From: Blochmannia endosymbiont of Camponotus sp. | GTDB taxonomy: Bacteria > Pseudomonadota > Gammaproteobacteria > Enterobacterales > Enterobacteriaceae | Assembly: GCF_023586085.1 (NCBI RefSeq) | Contig: NZ_CP097757.1 | Coordinates: forward strand, 434,001 to 498,000 | Length of the DNA stretch: 64,000 bases | Direction: 5' to 3' | Shown: positions 32,144 through 43,856 of the stretch, one piece after another | Position numbering within the stretch: the stretch's first letter is position 1 | Layout: every line of letters starts with the position of its first letter | Notes under the pieces: generated by a model | What the model saw: the letters and a program-made list of their open reading frames with translations, nothing else | The model's database searches: none | What the model was told of the DNA's origin: nothing | Position numbers and translations under genes: made by a program

Positions 32144-34097
32144 TATTAATATATTCAACTTCTTTAATTTTATCTACTGATACAGTATATTCTGTATTAT
32201 CATTAAATGTATGAATAATCCAAGTTGCAACAATTCCAAATATACTAAAAATAACTAACCACCATATATACCAAATCATACCAAATCCAAATAATAAGCT
32301 TAAAAAAGATATTAAAACTCCAGAATGAGTATTTTTAGGCATGTGTATTGATGCATATTGATCAGAGCAAAAATTGACCTTTTTATTATTTTTTACATAC
32401 CAAAAAACATCACGATCATCATTTATGATGGGAATAATTGCAAAATTATAAAATGGGGGAGGAGAAAGGACAGACCACTCTAAAGTAGATCCATTCCATG
32501 GATTTCCATTTAAATCTTTGCACTTATCACGATTTAAAATACTAACTGTTACTTGGATACATTGACATATAATACCTAACCCAATTAATATAGTACCTAT
32601 TGATGCTGTTACTAACATTGATGAAAATATTGGATCAATTTGCTGACTTAATCGGCGAGTCATGCCCATAAATCCTAAAATATATAACGGCATAAATGCT
32701 ATATAAAATCCAATAATCCAAAACCAAAAAGCTCTCTTTCCCCATTTTTCATTTAAAATATATCCAAAAGCTTTAGGAAACCAATAAGTAGCGCCAGCAA
32801 AACAACCAAATAACACACCCCCAATGATAACATTATGAAAATGAGCAATTAAAAATAAACTATTGTGTAATACAAAATCAGCCCCAGGTACAGCCAATAA
32901 TACCCCAGTCATTCCTCCTATAGAAAATGTAATAATAAATCCAATAGTCCATAACATCGGAGAAGTAAAAATAATTTTCCCTCGATACATAGTAAATAAC
33001 CAATTAAAAATTTTTACACCAGTAGGAATGGCAATTACCATGGTCATAATACCAAAAAATGCGTTAACATTAGCACCTGCCCCCATGGTAAAAAAATGAT
33101 GCAACCATACACAAAAAGATAATACAGTAATAGCAATAGTAGCCCATACTAACGAAGTATATCCAAACAATTTCTTTTGTGAAAAAGTAGACACAACTTC
33201 TGAAAACACACCAAACACAGGTAAAACTAAAATATATACTTCTGGGTGCCCCCAAGCCCAAAATAAATTAATATACATCATCATATTTCCACCCAAATCG
33301 TTAGTAAAAAAATGGGTTCCTAAATAACGATCTAACGTCAATAATGCAATAGTAACAGTTAAAATTGGAAAAGCCGTAATGATTAACGTATTTGTACATA
33401 ATGCAGTCCAAGTAAATACTGGCATCTTCATCATTGATAAACCTGGAGCTCTCATGTATAAGATTGTAGTAAAAAAATTTATACCAGTTAAAGTAGTTCC
33501 TATTCCTGAAATCTGTATACTCCATATCCAATAATCAACACCAACACCAGGACTGTACTCTTTACTTGATAATGGTGGATAACCTGCCCATCCTGTTTGC
33601 GCAAATTCCCCTATTCCTAAAGAAAGATTTATTAAAATTACACCCACCATAAACAACCAGAAACTTAAAGAATTCAAGAAAGGAAAAGCAACATCTCGTG
33701 CTCCAATTTGTAACGGAACTATCAAGTTCATTAACCCTATTACAAAAGGAGTAGCCATGAATATAATCATGATCACACCATGAGCAGTAATTACTTGGTT
33801 ATAGTGATGAACTGAAAGAAATTCATACAACCCAGAAGAAGACAAAGCTTGTTGTGCTCTCATCATAATCGCATCAGCAAAACCACGTAAAAACATAACA
33901 CATGCAACTACAATATACATTATTCCAATTTTTTTATGATCTACAGAAGTAATCCATTCATCCCAAATATATTGCCACTTATTATAATATGAAATAATAC
34001 CAGTAAGTATCATTCCAATAAAAAGAACAATGACAATTGTCGACATAATAATTGGATCGTTATATGGAATAGAGTGTATTGTTAATTTTCCAAACAT
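32136..34097 (-). CDS. cyoB: Cytochrome bo3 oxidase subunit I
   Basis: Catalytic subunit that reduces oxygen to water with electrons from ubiquinol and pumps protons. It has 653 residues (663 in E. coli) and about 15 helices. Heme and CuB ligands are visible in [27 protein letters not shown] (with the cross-linked His-Tyr), [12 protein letters not shown] and [12 protein letters not shown]. The C-terminal tail is shorter than in E. coli. AAGGAT lies before the start. It is among the best conserved proteins in the window. Confidence 0.98.
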   Translation of the reverse strand: MFGKLTIHSIPYNDPIIMSTIVIVLFIGMILTGIISYYNKWQYIWDEWITSVDHKKIGIMYIVVACVMFLRGFADAIMMRAQQALSSSGLYEFLSVHHYNQVITAHGVIMIIFMATPFVIGLMNLIVPLQIGARDVAFPFLNSLSFWLFMVGVILINLSLGIGEFAQTGWAGYPPLSSKEYSPGVGVDYWIWSIQISGIGTTLTGINFFTTILYMRAPGLSMMKMPVFTWTALCTNTLIITAFPILTVTIALLTLDRYLGTHFFTNDLGGNMMMYINLFWAWGHPEVYILVLPVFGVFSEVVSTFSQKKLFGYTSLVWATIAITVLSFCVWLHHFFTMGAGANVNAFFGIMTMVIAIPTGVKIFNWLFTMYRGKIIFTSPMLWTIGFIITFSIGGMTGVLLAVPGADFVLHNSLFLIAHFHNVIIGGVLFGCFAGATYWFPKAFGYILNEKWGKRAFWFWIIGFYIAFMPLYILGFMGMTRRLSQQIDPIFSSMLVTASIGTILIGLGIICQCIQVTVSILNRDKCKDLNGNPWNGSTLEWSVLSPPPFYNFAIIPIINDDRDVFWYVKNNKKVNFCSDQYASIHMPKNTHSGVLISFLSLLFGFGMIWYIWWLVIFSIFGIVATWIIHTFNDNTEYTVSVDKIKEVEYINNA

Positions 34098-34172
34098 TAC
34101 TTCATTATCCTTATATATTTATAATTTCACTGAAAATACATCATTTTTATATGAAAAATTAAAAATTAAATA

Positions 34173-35057
34173 CTAAAAATGTTCTTGCTTTTGATGTTTA
34201 AATTTATTAATCACATTATAAAACAAGTTAGAGTGTACATTAGAAAAATAAATGATTGGATGATGTTCACTAGGCTTAGCTAACTCTTCATAAATTGACA
34301 TATTATTAATGTGATAAGATGATTTTTGAACTTTTTGTATCCATTGCTCAAATTCTTTTTCAGTTTTTGTAACAAAGACAGTAAATTTCATGCTAGAAAA
34401 TCCTTGTCCACTAAAATTTGATGAAACGCCTTTATAGCATCCTACTTCGTTAGCTATTAAATTTAATTCAGTATGCATTCCAGCCATAGCATAAATTTGT
34501 CCTCCTAATTGAGGAACAAAAAAAGAATTCATAACCGAATTAGAAGTAACATTAAACTTTATAGGTATACATTTTGGAAAAACAAGCTCATTAATAACTG
34601 CTACATTTTGTTTCGGATAAATAAAAAGCCATTTCCAATCTAATGATATAACATCAATAACTATTGGTTGCACAGGATAAGATACAATAGGCTTTTTGGG
34701 ATCTAATTTATGAGTAGATTTCCAAGTTAGGACTCCTAGAAAAATAATAATTAAAATTGGCACAAACCAAATCACAAATTCTATTTTTCTAGAATTTGCC
34801 CAATTAGGATCATATTGTATGTTTTTAATATTAGATGCTCTATATTTTACGGTAAAAAAAATTGTCATTACAATCACGGGGACTACTATGGTGAGCATTA
34901 ATCCGAACGCAGTCAATATTAATGAACGTTCTTCTATTCCAATTTGCCCCTTAGGATATAATAATACTAAATCATTACACCCACTCAATATTGCTACTAA
35001 ACTACACAATAAACAATAAAACACATATTTTTTTATATTATATACACTAAATTTCAT
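34173..35057 (-). CDS. cyoA: Cytochrome bo3 oxidase subunit II
   Basis: Lipoprotein subunit with two membrane helices and a periplasmic cupredoxin-like domain. I start at ATG 35057 (MKFSVYNIKKYVFYCLLCSL) because it gives a normal lipoprotein signal with lipobox ILSGC; a TTG at 35090 would add eleven residues. It has 294 residues (315 in E. coli, which has a His-rich tail missing here). PKGQIGIEERSLILTAFGLM, SLDWKWLFIYP and VMNSFFVPQLGGQIYAMAGM are conserved. First gene of cyoABCDE. Lgt, which acylates lipoproteins, is encoded at 60.9 kb. Confidence 0.96.
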   Translation of the reverse strand: MKFSVYNIKKYVFYCLLCSLVAILSGCNDLVLLYPKGQIGIEERSLILTAFGLMLTIVVPVIVMTIFFTVKYRASNIKNIQYDPNWANSRKIEFVIWFVPILIIIFLGVLTWKSTHKLDPKKPIVSYPVQPIVIDVISLDWKWLFIYPKQNVAVINELVFPKCIPIKFNVTSNSVMNSFFVPQLGGQIYAMAGMHTELNLIANEVGCYKGVSSNFSGQGFSSMKFTVFVTKTEKEFEQWIQKVQKSSYHINNMSIYEELAKPSEHHPIIYFSNVHSNLFYNVINKFKHQKQEHF

Positions 35058-36830
35058 ACAACAAATTTTAATACAATCAAATATATTCAATTTTTAAATT
35101 GCTCATCTTACCGCAAGTCTTTATTAATGTAAACAAATTTAATATATACCTAAAATACTTCTATATTTGTAACTTCCTAATAAACATTAGATTATAATTA
35201 TACATATTTATACTCGAAGCTAATTTCATTCTATAATATAAAAAAATAAAAATTAAATATTCAATCGCTTAAAATTAGTCATTTAAATATTTAGATTTAT
35301 AGATATAATTAATTTTAATACTACCACTCTGTATAATTTAAATTAATTAATTAAATTATAATTACATTATAGATTTTTAAAAACGTTTATAACTTTATAT
35401 GATTTTATATTTTCCTTATTATGTTCCACCTATAAAATTAATAAAAAATAAATTAGATATATACGTAATTATTAAAAAATATTAAAGGTTTGCAAAAATA
35501 TACTATACTGTCACTTGTAATTTAAATATTATCCACGTAACATACCACGCTAGATTTAATGTATCTTTCTAAAAGATGTATCTTCATAAGTTTCACGTTA
35601 AAAATTCTTATTTATTTTTAAAAAATTATAAAATAATTATTTGCTAAAAAATAATACTAAAATCAGAAAATTATAATTCCGTTTATTTTATTATTTAAAA
35701 CAAGTAATATAAGTACAGCTACATATAAAATTAAAAATCAAGCAACGTTAAAATCAAAAAATATTAATAGTAAAAATCTTAAAAATAAGATCAATATAAT
35801 TTTAAAAAATATAAAACACACCATACATTTTCAACACAATGATAAAAATAATCAAATCTTTATCAACACATAACTAAATAATTTTTCATTATAGTATACA
35901 ATACTATTTCTTAATATAAATATTGATTTTTCCACATGAATATTATTAATAAAATCTAAAGAAAAATACATAGCCCTCCTTATTCTTTCAAAGAATAAAA
36001 ATTCTAAATTTTTAGAGTTATATGAAAATAATATTAAAATATTCTAATCTAGACAACAATATATATATATTTACATATAAAAATTGTAAATATATTAAAT
36101 ATCATTTAAAAAATAACTATATAAATACAATATCAAAACAAAAAACAGTATAGCAATTTAATGCTATTAAATTACCTGCTATATTAATAACAAATACGTT
36201 TAATCATTTAAAATAACAAATTAATAAAAAACATAGTATTAATAAACATTCGCGACAAAATCACTCTACACTTTTTAACACAATTTAATTTTAAAACCAG
36301 AGATAAATATTGTATAAAACTATATTATTATTTAATGAAATTATTAAAACATTGATATTAATTATCCTTTTAATTTAAGAATTGGTAATTCTTAAATTAA
36401 ATAAATTTGATTTGTCGTACAAACCAAATCGTTTAAAACCAATATTACAGTCATGAAATATATTTACTATCTGTTTTTAACACAAAGAACAATTGATTTT
36501 TATTCTTAATTAATCAAAATCTAAAAAAAGATACTGCATGCAATAAATTTATACATTATGATTACACAATATAATAAAAATTCACAGAATATGATAATAA
36601 TTTTATTATATGTACTGTAATAAAAAACGAAATAGCATATATATAAACTGTTCTATTATAATGATTAACTATCTAACAGATAGTAAGTGGCTCAGGATTA
36701 TATCATAACTATTTTAGTTAACAAAAACATGATCATTAAAATTTAATTTGAAATTTTCTACAAATTGTATTATATCAGGTTTAAATAATATTTTTATTTA
36801 ACAGATATCTAATAAAGGAGGATACAGTGC
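35058..36830. other. 1.8-kb gene desert between cyoA and clpP
   Basis: The longest gap in the window: divergent spacer with no sizeable ORF, visibly over 80% AT. In E. coli ampG, yajG, bolA and tig lie here; none is readable. It must contain the cyo promoter (minus) and the clpP promoter (plus). A 14-bp hairpin is at 36370-36400. Confidence 0.65.
36370..36400. repeat. 14-bp inverted repeat in the cyoA-clpP desert
   Basis: Perfect arms TTAATTTAAGAATT / AATTCTTAAATTAA with a GGT loop, about 430 bp before clpP. It could be the terminator of a lost gene or of an undetected transcript. Pure A/T arms of this length do arise by chance in such sequence, so it is low weight. Confidence 0.5.
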
Positions 36831-37466
36831 ATGCCATGGAAATATTCAAATAATTTTAAAACACCTTATTGTTGTCGGAATATGGTAATAGTACCAACAG
36901 TAATAGAACAAACTATCCGAGGAGATCGTGTATATGATATATTTTCTTTATTACTAAAAGAAAGAATTATTTTTATGACAGGGACAATAGAAGACAATGT
37001 AGCTAATTTGATCGTTGCACAGATAATGTTTTTAGAATCAGAAAACTCAAAAAAAGACATCCATTTATATATTAATTCTCCAGGAGGATTAATAACTGCA
37101 GGAATGTCAATATATGATACCATACAATTTGTAAAACCTGACGTTAGCACATTTTGTATGGGGCAAGCTGCTTCTATGAGTGCTTTTCTATTAGCTTCCG
37201 GTACTAAAGGCAAACGATTTTGTTTACCGAACGCTCGAATGATGATTCATCAACCATTAGGATGTTTTCAAGGCCAAGCTACCGATATTGCTATTCATAC
37301 TAAAGAAATATTAAAGATTAAAAATAATATAAATGAGCTAATGGCAAAACATACAGGACAATCTGTTGATACAATCAGCAAAGATACAGAACGAGATTGC
37401 TTTTTATCTGCTGATGAAGCTGTGAAATATGGATTAGTAGATTGTGTATTACCCCAACGAACATAA
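36831..37466 (+). CDS. clpP: ATP-dependent Clp protease proteolytic subunit
   Basis: Serine protease that forms two stacked heptameric rings and degrades proteins fed by ClpX. It has 211 residues (207 in E. coli). The catalytic triad is visible: S115 in [14 protein letters not shown] (usually ASMGA), H140 in RMMIHQPLG and D189 in [17 protein letters not shown] at 36815-36822 precedes the ATG. The N-terminal 20 residues differ from E. coli, where this stretch is a removable propeptide. clpX follows after 139 nt. Confidence 0.97.
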   Translation: MPWKYSNNFKTPYCCRNMVIVPTVIEQTIRGDRVYDIFSLLLKERIIFMTGTIEDNVANLIVAQIMFLESENSKKDIHLYINSPGGLITAGMSIYDTIQFVKPDVSTFCMGQAASMSAFLLASGTKGKRFCLPNARMMIHQPLGCFQGQATDIAIHTKEILKIKNNINELMAKHTGQSVDTISKDTERDCFLSADEAVKYGLVDCVLPQRT

Positions 37467-37605
37467 ATTCGTATCATTACTTACTTTATATTTTATTATT
37501 ATCATTATCTGTAAACATAATTTATATCTGAATTTATTTTCTATTTTCAAATAGATTTTTAGTTCATTTTCATTGATTAAAAATCAAAAGTAAGGACATT
37601 AAGCT

Positions 37606-38883
37606 GTGAACGATAATCATCAAAATCATTCAAAAAATACATTATATTGTTCATTTTGTGGAAAAGATCAAAATCAAGTATTAAAATTAATTGCGGGAGT
37701 ATCAGCACATATTTGTGATACATGCATTGGTTTATGTAAAGATATAATTAATCAAGAATTTAAAGATAAAGTAATCAACGAAAATTTAATTAAATTTCCA
37801 ACACCCTATGAAATTAAAAATCATTTAGATGATTATGTAATTGGGCAAGAACATACTAAAAAAGTACTCGCAGTAGCAGTATATAATCATTATAAACGTT
37901 TGCGTAATGCAGATATATATGCGCGTGATAATAGTACAAAATTATTTAAAAGTAATATTTTATTAATCGGTCCTACAGGAAGTGGAAAAACATTATTAGC
38001 AGAAACATTAGCTAGTTTTCTTAATGTGCCTTTTGCTATATCAGATGCTACTACTCTAACAGAAGCAGGGTATGTAGGTGAAGATGTAGAAAACGTTGTA
38101 CAAAAATTACTACAACGATGTAATTATGATGTAAATAAAGCACAACAAGGTATTATTTATATAGACGAGATAGATAAAATCTCTAGAAAATCAGAAAACC
38201 CTTCTATTACCCGAGATGTCTCTGGGGAAGGAGTACAACAAGCTTTATTAAAACTAATCGAAGGAACTATAGCTGCAGTACCACCGCAAGGAGGTCGTAA
38301 ACATCCGCAGCAAGAATTCATACAAGTGGATACTACCAATATTCTTTTTATTTGTGGAGGTGCTTTTTTTGGTTTACATCAAATTGTTCAGAAACGCACC
38401 ACCAACAAACGTACAATTGGTTTTCAAATCTCAGAAAGTAACAACACATCCAAAAATACTGAATATTCGTTATTAAAACAAATTGAACCAGAAGATTTAA
38501 TTAAATTTGGTTTAATCCCAGAATTCGTTGGAAGACTCCCAATAATTTCTGCTTTAGATGAACTAAAAGAAAAAGAATTAATAAAAATATTAAAAGAACC
38601 AAAAAATGCCTTAATTAAACAGTACGAAATATTATTCCGTATAGATGGAATAAAATTGGAATTTTCAGAAACATCATTAACTGCTATTGCTAAAAATGCT
38701 ATGAAAAGAAAAATTGGTGCTCGTGGACTTAGAGCTATTTTAGAAGATATATTACTAAACGTAATGTATGAATTACCTTCTCAAGATAATATAGATAAAG
38801 TTATAATTGACGAATCAGTAGTGTTTGGAGAGTCAAAACCACTATTAATCTACAATAAACATGAATTCACTAATCTTAAATAG
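37606..38883 (+). CDS. clpX: ATP-dependent Clp protease ATP-binding subunit ClpX
   Basis: AAA+ unfoldase that feeds ClpP. The start is GTG 37606. It has 425 residues (424 in E. coli). The zinc-binding domain has C15, C18, C37 and C40 ([16 protein letters not shown]). Walker A is GPTGSGKT at 122-129 and Walker B IIYIDEID near 183-190. The RTIGFQI loop that docks on ClpP, and the C-terminal sensor region [18 protein letters not shown], are present. In E. coli lon follows; here gene order breaks and yggX converges after a long palindrome. Confidence 0.98.
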   Translation: MNDNHQNHSKNTLYCSFCGKDQNQVLKLIAGVSAHICDTCIGLCKDIINQEFKDKVINENLIKFPTPYEIKNHLDDYVIGQEHTKKVLAVAVYNHYKRLRNADIYARDNSTKLFKSNILLIGPTGSGKTLLAETLASFLNVPFAISDATTLTEAGYVGEDVENVVQKLLQRCNYDVNKAQQGIIYIDEIDKISRKSENPSITRDVSGEGVQQALLKLIEGTIAAVPPQGGRKHPQQEFIQVDTTNILFICGGAFFGLHQIVQKRTTNKRTIGFQISESNNTSKNTEYSLLKQIEPEDLIKFGLIPEFVGRLPIISALDELKEKELIKILKEPKNALIKQYEILFRIDGIKLEFSETSLTAIAKNAMKRKIGARGLRAILEDILLNVMYELPSQDNIDKVIIDESVVFGESKPLLIYNKHEFTNLK

Positions 38884-38951
38884 ATACTTATTTAGATAAA
38901 CGAAATACAATACATTGGGGAATTAAAACAATAAATTGTTTTTTATTATTG

Positions 38952-39031
38952 TAATAGCACACCAATCAAACTAAAAATCCAAATGAATATACATATTCAT
39001 TTGGATTTTTAGTTTGATTGGTGTGCTATTA
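38952..39031. repeat. 39-bp perfect palindrome with a 2-nt centre
   Basis: The arms at 38952-38990 and 38993-39031 are fully complementary, leaving only AC at 38991-38992 unpaired. The arm starts TAATAGCACACCAATC and its inner end is CCAAATGAATAT. It lies between convergent clpX (ends 38883) and yggX (ends 39091). Neither side carries a T-tract directly after the stem, so it is not a textbook intrinsic terminator. It could be a bidirectional terminator or RNA-stabilising structure, or a structural scar of the rearrangement that joined clpX to yggX. Confidence 0.93.
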
Positions 39032-39060
39032 TTTAAAAGTACGATCAAGAAAAATTACTC

Positions 39061-39083
39061 AATTATTAATTCAATTAATAATT
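39061..39083 (-). terminator. Hairpin at the yggX 3' end
   Basis: An 11-bp perfect stem (AATTATTAATT / AATTAATAATT) with a 1-nt loop, 7 bp beyond the yggX stop codon. On the minus strand it is followed by GAGTAATTTTTC, giving a modest T-run; on the plus strand by TTTATAT. It is a plausible terminator for yggX, and possibly for both strands. Confidence 0.5.
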
Positions 39084-39090
39084 TTTATAT

Positions 39091-39330
39091 CTAAAAATCT
39101 TTTCCGAACAAAAAAATCTTCATTTCTCTTTCAAGTGTTGTACGATCTGAAATATTCATCATATTCAATTTATTTTCATTAATTAAAACAATTTGTTTAT
39201 TTTTCCATTTCATCCACGCACCTTTAGAAATATGCTCATAGATATATTTTCCTAACGATCCTGGATAACACGGAGCATCTAATCCCTCAGCATATTTTTT
39301 TAAAAAAACACAATAAATTATTTTAGGCAT
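39091..39330 (-). CDS. yggX: Fe(2+)-trafficking protein YggX
   Basis: Small protein linked to protection and repair of Fe-S clusters under oxidative stress. It has 79 residues (91 in E. coli). [20 protein letters not shown] is the N-terminus with the conserved Cys; [18 protein letters not shown] and [10 protein letters not shown] are typical. The C-terminal 12 or so residues of E. coli YggX are missing. It is 74 nt downstream of mutY (an Fe-S enzyme), with the same gene pair as in E. coli. Confidence 0.95.
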   Translation of the reverse strand: MPKIIYCVFLKKYAEGLDAPCYPGSLGKYIYEHISKGAWMKWKNKQIVLINENKLNMMNISDRTTLEREMKIFLFGKDF

Positions 39331-39404
39331 TATTATAAATTTTTTGTTACAGTAATTATTCTTTTAATTTAAATTTTCTTCAATATTTTTTGTTATAATT
39401 ATAA

Positions 39405-40454
39405 CTATAGTCTCTGTAATATCATAGAAATTGGTCTAGGTAATCCAATAATTGGAGGATCCGTCAAATCATACCAGATTCCATCTTGCTTGCAATTTAT
39501 CTTTTTATTTATACTAAGTAATACAGGTCTAATTTCCAAATCAACATTACTTAATTTATGTCTTAAAATAGATAAGTCTATATATTGATCATTATTTAAA
39601 TTATAATTTAATAACCATACATTCAACATATTAAAACTAGAAAACTCAGGAAAACAAAATAATCCTCCCCAAATCGTCTGATATAATCTTTTTTCAAGCC
39701 ATATCATTTTTACTTTATGACGTTGCAATAACAACAATAAAAACCAAATAGTTTTTTTTAACAACTTTTTAGATGGTTCCTTTCTAGGATATTGATTCAC
39801 TCTATGAGTTAAAAAAGCTTGACAATTTTCTTGAAGAGGGCAGTCTTTGCAGACTGGGCATGTATTAGTACATATCAATCTTCCCAGATCCATCATAGCT
39901 TGATTAAAAACTCCCGTTCCTGTATCAGGAAGTAATTGTTCACTCAATAACCACAGTTTATTATTTATTTTAGATTTATTTCCTAACAAATAATAATCAA
40001 CAGCATAATATCTTGTTAAGATTCGTTTTATGTTACCATCGAGAATAGGGTGACGTTGATCTAATGTTAATGACAATATAGCTCCTGCAGTAGATCTTCC
40101 GATGCCAGGAAAAGAAATAAGTACATTGAAATCTTTTGGAAAATTACCACAATAATCCTGAACAATAATTCTGGCTGTTTTATGCAAATTTCTAGCCCGC
40201 GCATAATAACCTAATCCACTCCATAAAAATAATACTTCATCTAATCCTGCTTCTGCCAATTGTATAATTGTTGGAAATCTTGCAATAAATCGTTCATAAT
40301 AGAAAATTACAGTTTTTACTTGTGTTTGTTGCAACATAATTTCAGATAACCATGTTTTATACATTGTTTTATTCAATTGCCATGGCAAATCTTGCGTTCT
40401 ATACTTTTGATACCAAAGTAATATACTTTTAGAAAAAATTAAATTTTGAGCCAT
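39405..40454 (-). CDS. mutY: Adenine DNA glycosylase
   Basis: Removes adenine mispaired with 8-oxoguanine. It has 349 residues (350 in E. coli). The helix-hairpin-helix domain contains the catalytic Glu38 (SEIMLQQTQVKTV), FPGIGRSTAGAILSL and LDGNIKRILTRY with the catalytic Asp. The [4Fe-4S] cysteines follow the spacing C-x6-C-x2-C-x5-C in CTNTCPVCKDCPLQENC. The C-terminal MutT-like domain that recognises 8-oxoG is present but diverged. Confidence 0.97.
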   Translation of the reverse strand: MAQNLIFSKSILLWYQKYRTQDLPWQLNKTMYKTWLSEIMLQQTQVKTVIFYYERFIARFPTIIQLAEAGLDEVLFLWSGLGYYARARNLHKTARIIVQDYCGNFPKDFNVLISFPGIGRSTAGAILSLTLDQRHPILDGNIKRILTRYYAVDYYLLGNKSKINNKLWLLSEQLLPDTGTGVFNQAMMDLGRLICTNTCPVCKDCPLQENCQAFLTHRVNQYPRKEPSKKLLKKTIWFLLLLLQRHKVKMIWLEKRLYQTIWGGLFCFPEFSSFNMLNVWLLNYNLNNDQYIDLSILRHKLSNVDLEIRPVLLSINKKINCKQDGIWYDLTDPPIIGLPRPISMILQRL

Positions 40455-41120
40455 ATATATTTTTACGATATTAAGTTTATATTACAGGTAACTAGCACAT
40501 TCTGTAATCAATCTGCATTTTTATAAAAGAATATTTTATAAATTAAAAAATAAACTCAATACAAATACCGTCTGATATATTATGATAAATAATCAAAAAC
40601 ACTCTAATACAAACCAGATATAAAAATTTGGCCTAAGAATTTATACAGAATTTTATAAATATTTTATTTTTATAAATAACAACACTTATACAAAATAAAT
40701 TAACTCTATAAAAATTTCATGTCCATATTTTTTATAATGCATAAAACATATATAATTCAATCGCCAATCTAAATTGAGTATAATCTTTTAACTTTGATTA
40801 GGTTATGAAAAATACAAATATATTATTTCTTATAAAAATTAATAAATATTTTCATCGTTGATTCCATATTCACACTGCCATACAAAATAAATCTTTTAAA
40901 ACCACCTACACTTTTAATTCACAATATTAACTGTATATACGTACCACAAATTATACTACTTATTTATGAATATAAATATCATAATATTATCCTCAATATT
41001 ATTTATTCAACACTCTCAAACAATAAATCACAAAATAATTATTTAATTTTAAAATTATCATCATATTAAATCCTCTAGTATTTATTCTCAAAAATACTTA
41101 TGTACAGGAATACTATTCCA
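40455..41120. other. Intergenic region, no gene recognised
   Basis: AT-rich gap upstream of mutY and downstream of ruvX, both minus strand. In E. coli trmB, yggL and several other genes separate mutY from yqgF; nothing readable remains. Confidence 0.6.
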
Positions 41121-41555
41121 TCACATTTTAAAAGACTGATTCAACCAACTTTTTAAAATTACTCCAGCTGCTATTGCATTTATTTTAATATCCTGTTGTG
41201 CATGTAAATAATTATAATGATTTTCAAAACAATCTAAACGTGCTTCACTCGTACTAAACCGCTCATCATGCATCTCGACTGTAACAGGAAACTGTTTCTT
41301 TAATTGTTTAGCAAATCTTCTTGCTAAGATTGTAATAGGCTGTACTCCTCCATTTATCTTCAAAGGTAACCCTACTATCATTGCTACTGGTTTCCATATA
41401 TTATAAATATCTTTAATTTTTCCCCAATTGGGTATACCAGATTGCGATTGTAATACAGTAAGAGGCCTTACAGTACAAGTCAATTTTTGACCAATTGCTA
41501 CTCCTATATTCTTAGTTCCAAAATCAAAACCCATAATTATATTAACAATTGACAT
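41121..41555 (-). CDS. yqgF: Putative pre-16S rRNA nuclease YqgF/RuvX
   Basis: RNase H-like fold protein implicated in 5'-end maturation of 16S rRNA; also named ruvX. It has 144 residues (138 in E. coli). FDFGTKNIGVAIG carries the first catalytic Asp, VGLPLKINGG the second strand, and MHDERFSTSEA the conserved HDER motif with the Glu. The ATG at 41555 overlaps the yqgE stop (TGATG), so it is translationally coupled to yqgE. A TTG directly before that ATG is also in frame. Confidence 0.95.
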   Translation of the reverse strand: MSIVNIIMGFDFGTKNIGVAIGQKLTCTVRPLTVLQSQSGIPNWGKIKDIYNIWKPVAMIVGLPLKINGGVQPITILARRFAKQLKKQFPVTVEMHDERFSTSEARLDCFENHYNYLHAQQDIKINAIAAGVILKSWLNQSFKM

Positions 41556-42136
41556 CAAGCATGGCCTGTTTGATCAGTAATATTACGAATATCAATTCCT
41601 AATATTTTTGCAGCTGCACGCCAACGAGCAATAATAGGAGTATGAAATAAAATTGTTTCATTAGCAGGAACAGTAAGCCAAGCATTTTCCATTAATTCAT
41701 GTTCTAATTGACCTTTAGACCAACCAGAATAACCAAGCGCCACTAATACATCTTTTGGTTGATTAGGAGTGCCTAAAGTTTCTAAGATATCTCTAGATGT
41801 AGTGATCATAGCTTTTGAAGAAATATTAACACTAGACCCAAAACCTTTTTTAGGAGTATGTAAAATAAACCCCCGATCATCTAACAAAGGACCTCCAGAA
41901 AATACTGGATTATCTAATCGAATAGACGGATCTCGTACAGGAGACACAACCTTCAAATTATGTAATATATTTTCTACTGTACATCTTTCAACTAATTTAT
42001 TGATAACAATACCCATAGCTCCTGTATCATTATGCTCACAAATATATACTACTGACTGTTTAAATAATGGATCTTTCAGAGCAGGCATAGCTATTAGAAA
42101 ATAATTTTGTAAATTTGTTATCTCATGCGTTAACAT
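41555..42136 (-). CDS. yqgE: UPF0301 protein YqgE
   Basis: Conserved protein of unknown function (UPF0301/AlgH family) nearly always next to yqgF. It has 193 residues (187 in E. coli). [20 protein letters not shown] at the start, [17 protein letters not shown], the FSGGP motif, and [20 protein letters not shown] are conserved. Stop overlaps the yqgF start. In E. coli gshB precedes yqgE; it is missing here. Confidence 0.95.
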   Translation of the reverse strand: MLTHEITNLQNYFLIAMPALKDPLFKQSVVYICEHNDTGAMGIVINKLVERCTVENILHNLKVVSPVRDPSIRLDNPVFSGGPLLDDRGFILHTPKKGFGSSVNISSKAMITTSRDILETLGTPNQPKDVLVALGYSGWSKGQLEHELMENAWLTVPANETILFHTPIIARWRAAAKILGIDIRNITDQTGHA

Positions 42137-42689
42137 AAATTATTTTATAAATCCCTTTTATTAAAGATAAAAAATTTAAGATTTAATAACTAATTAGTTT
42201 TTGTAAAACCGCCATAATTAATTTAAACTGTGTTATGTGCAAAAAAATTTAATCATTAGTAATAACCAACTAACCACATGGGTATAATTACCTTATCAAT
42301 TGCTAATATAAATTTATTTAAATAAATCACCTATCCAGAATAAAATTCTATGTAGTTATTGTACTGACAACAATTTCGTCTTTATTCCATAAATTCTTTA
42401 TAAAAATACTCTCTATAAAGATCATTATCCTTAATCCATAAAAATGGATTCTACTATTTTGTAGCATAAAAGTGTATTTGTTTAATACACACATTACAAT
42501 AAACCTCTTAAATTTTACTATATTTAGAATAAAAATTATTTACAAACACAATAACAATTATCTACATAGTTCTTATAAATATAAGAATCTATTCATATAA
42601 ACCCATAATCAAATTTATAATTAATATTGTTACAATCCCTATACTAACAATTTCATTACATATTAATCAAATAATAAATATACAAAATA
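42137..42689. other. Intergenic region, no gene recognised
   Basis: AT-rich gap between metK and yqgE, both minus strand. E. coli has gshB, rsmE, endA and galP between these; no remnants are legible. It should contain the yqgE-yqgF promoter. Confidence 0.6.
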
Positions 42690-43856
42690 TTACGGAGATA
42701 TAAATTTTAAACCAGCTGCATCACGAAGTAATTCTACTTTATCAACTTTCTCCCAGGGAAAATGTTCACGACCAAAATGCCCATATACAGCTGTATCTTT
42801 ATAAATTGGTTTTAACAAATCTAACATAGTAATTAAACCATAAGGACGGAAATCAAAAAAATTATTTATTAGCTTTATCAAAATATCATGTGAGGTTTTC
42901 TCTGTTCCAAAAGTTTCAATACTAATAGATATTGGATTTGGTATTCCAATTGCATAAGAAACCTGAAGCTCACAACGATCTGCTAAACCAGCTGCTACAA
43001 TATTTTTAGCAACATATCTTGCTCCATAAGCGGCTGATCGATCTACTTTTGATGGATCTTTTCCAGAAAAAGATCCTCCACCATGACGCGCCATGCCTCC
43101 ATAAGTATCCACAATAATTTTTCTTCCAGTTAAACCACAGTCACTAATAGGTCCTCCAACAACAAAACAACCACCAGGATTAATAAAAAATTTAGTATTA
43201 TCAGACAACCATTTTTTAGGTAACACTGGTTTAATAATTTCCTCCATCACAGCCTCTTGTAAATCTATTAACTTTATACCACGAGCATGTTGAATGGACA
43301 ACACAACTGCTGCTATTCCAATTATCTTTCCATCTTCATAAGCAACTGTTACCTGACTCTTGGCGTCTAACCCTAACCAAGGTAACACGCCATTTTTTCT
43401 CATTTGAGACTTTCTTTTAATCAAAAGATTCGCATATGTTATCGGAGCAGGCATTAAAACATTAGTTTCATTAGTAGCATATCCGAACATTAATCCCTGA
43501 TCACCCGCCCCTTGTTTTAAAAAATTACCATGATCTATGCTATGTTTAATTTCTGAAGATTGTTTATTAATTACACTTAATATCACACAAGAATTTGCAT
43601 CAAATCCCATATCTGAACGAACGTAACCAATATCACGAATAGTATTTCTAGCGATTTCTTCCATATTTACCCAAGCAGTAGTGGTAATTTCTCCTCCCAT
43701 TACTACTACACCTGTTTTGATAAATGTTTCGCATGCAACGCGCGCTCTTGGATCTTGCGCTAAGATAGAATCCAATACAGCATCAGAAATTTGATCTGCA
43801 ATTTTATCTGGATGTCCTTCTGATACAGATTCAGATGTAAATAAATATTGCGCCAT
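42690..43856 (-). CDS. metK: S-adenosylmethionine synthase
   Basis: Makes S-adenosylmethionine from methionine and ATP. It has 388 residues (384 in E. coli). [18 protein letters not shown] (H15, D17) and [15 protein letters not shown] are N-terminal; [13 protein letters not shown] is the ATP motif; [20 protein letters not shown] is the P-loop-like motif; [14 protein letters not shown] lies in the C-terminal third. AGGGAT precedes the start. All three domains are complete. SAM would serve methylation and, if the pathway is complete, polyamine synthesis. Confidence 0.98.
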   Translation of the reverse strand: MAQYLFTSESVSEGHPDKIADQISDAVLDSILAQDPRARVACETFIKTGVVVMGGEITTTAWVNMEEIARNTIRDIGYVRSDMGFDANSCVILSVINKQSSEIKHSIDHGNFLKQGAGDQGLMFGYATNETNVLMPAPITYANLLIKRKSQMRKNGVLPWLGLDAKSQVTVAYEDGKIIGIAAVVLSIQHARGIKLIDLQEAVMEEIIKPVLPKKWLSDNTKFFINPGGCFVVGGPISDCGLTGRKIIVDTYGGMARHGGGSFSGKDPSKVDRSAAYGARYVAKNIVAAGLADRCELQVSYAIGIPNPISISIETFGTEKTSHDILIKLINNFFDFRPYGLITMLDLLKPIYKDTAVYGHFGREHFPWEKVDKVELLRDAAGLKFISP

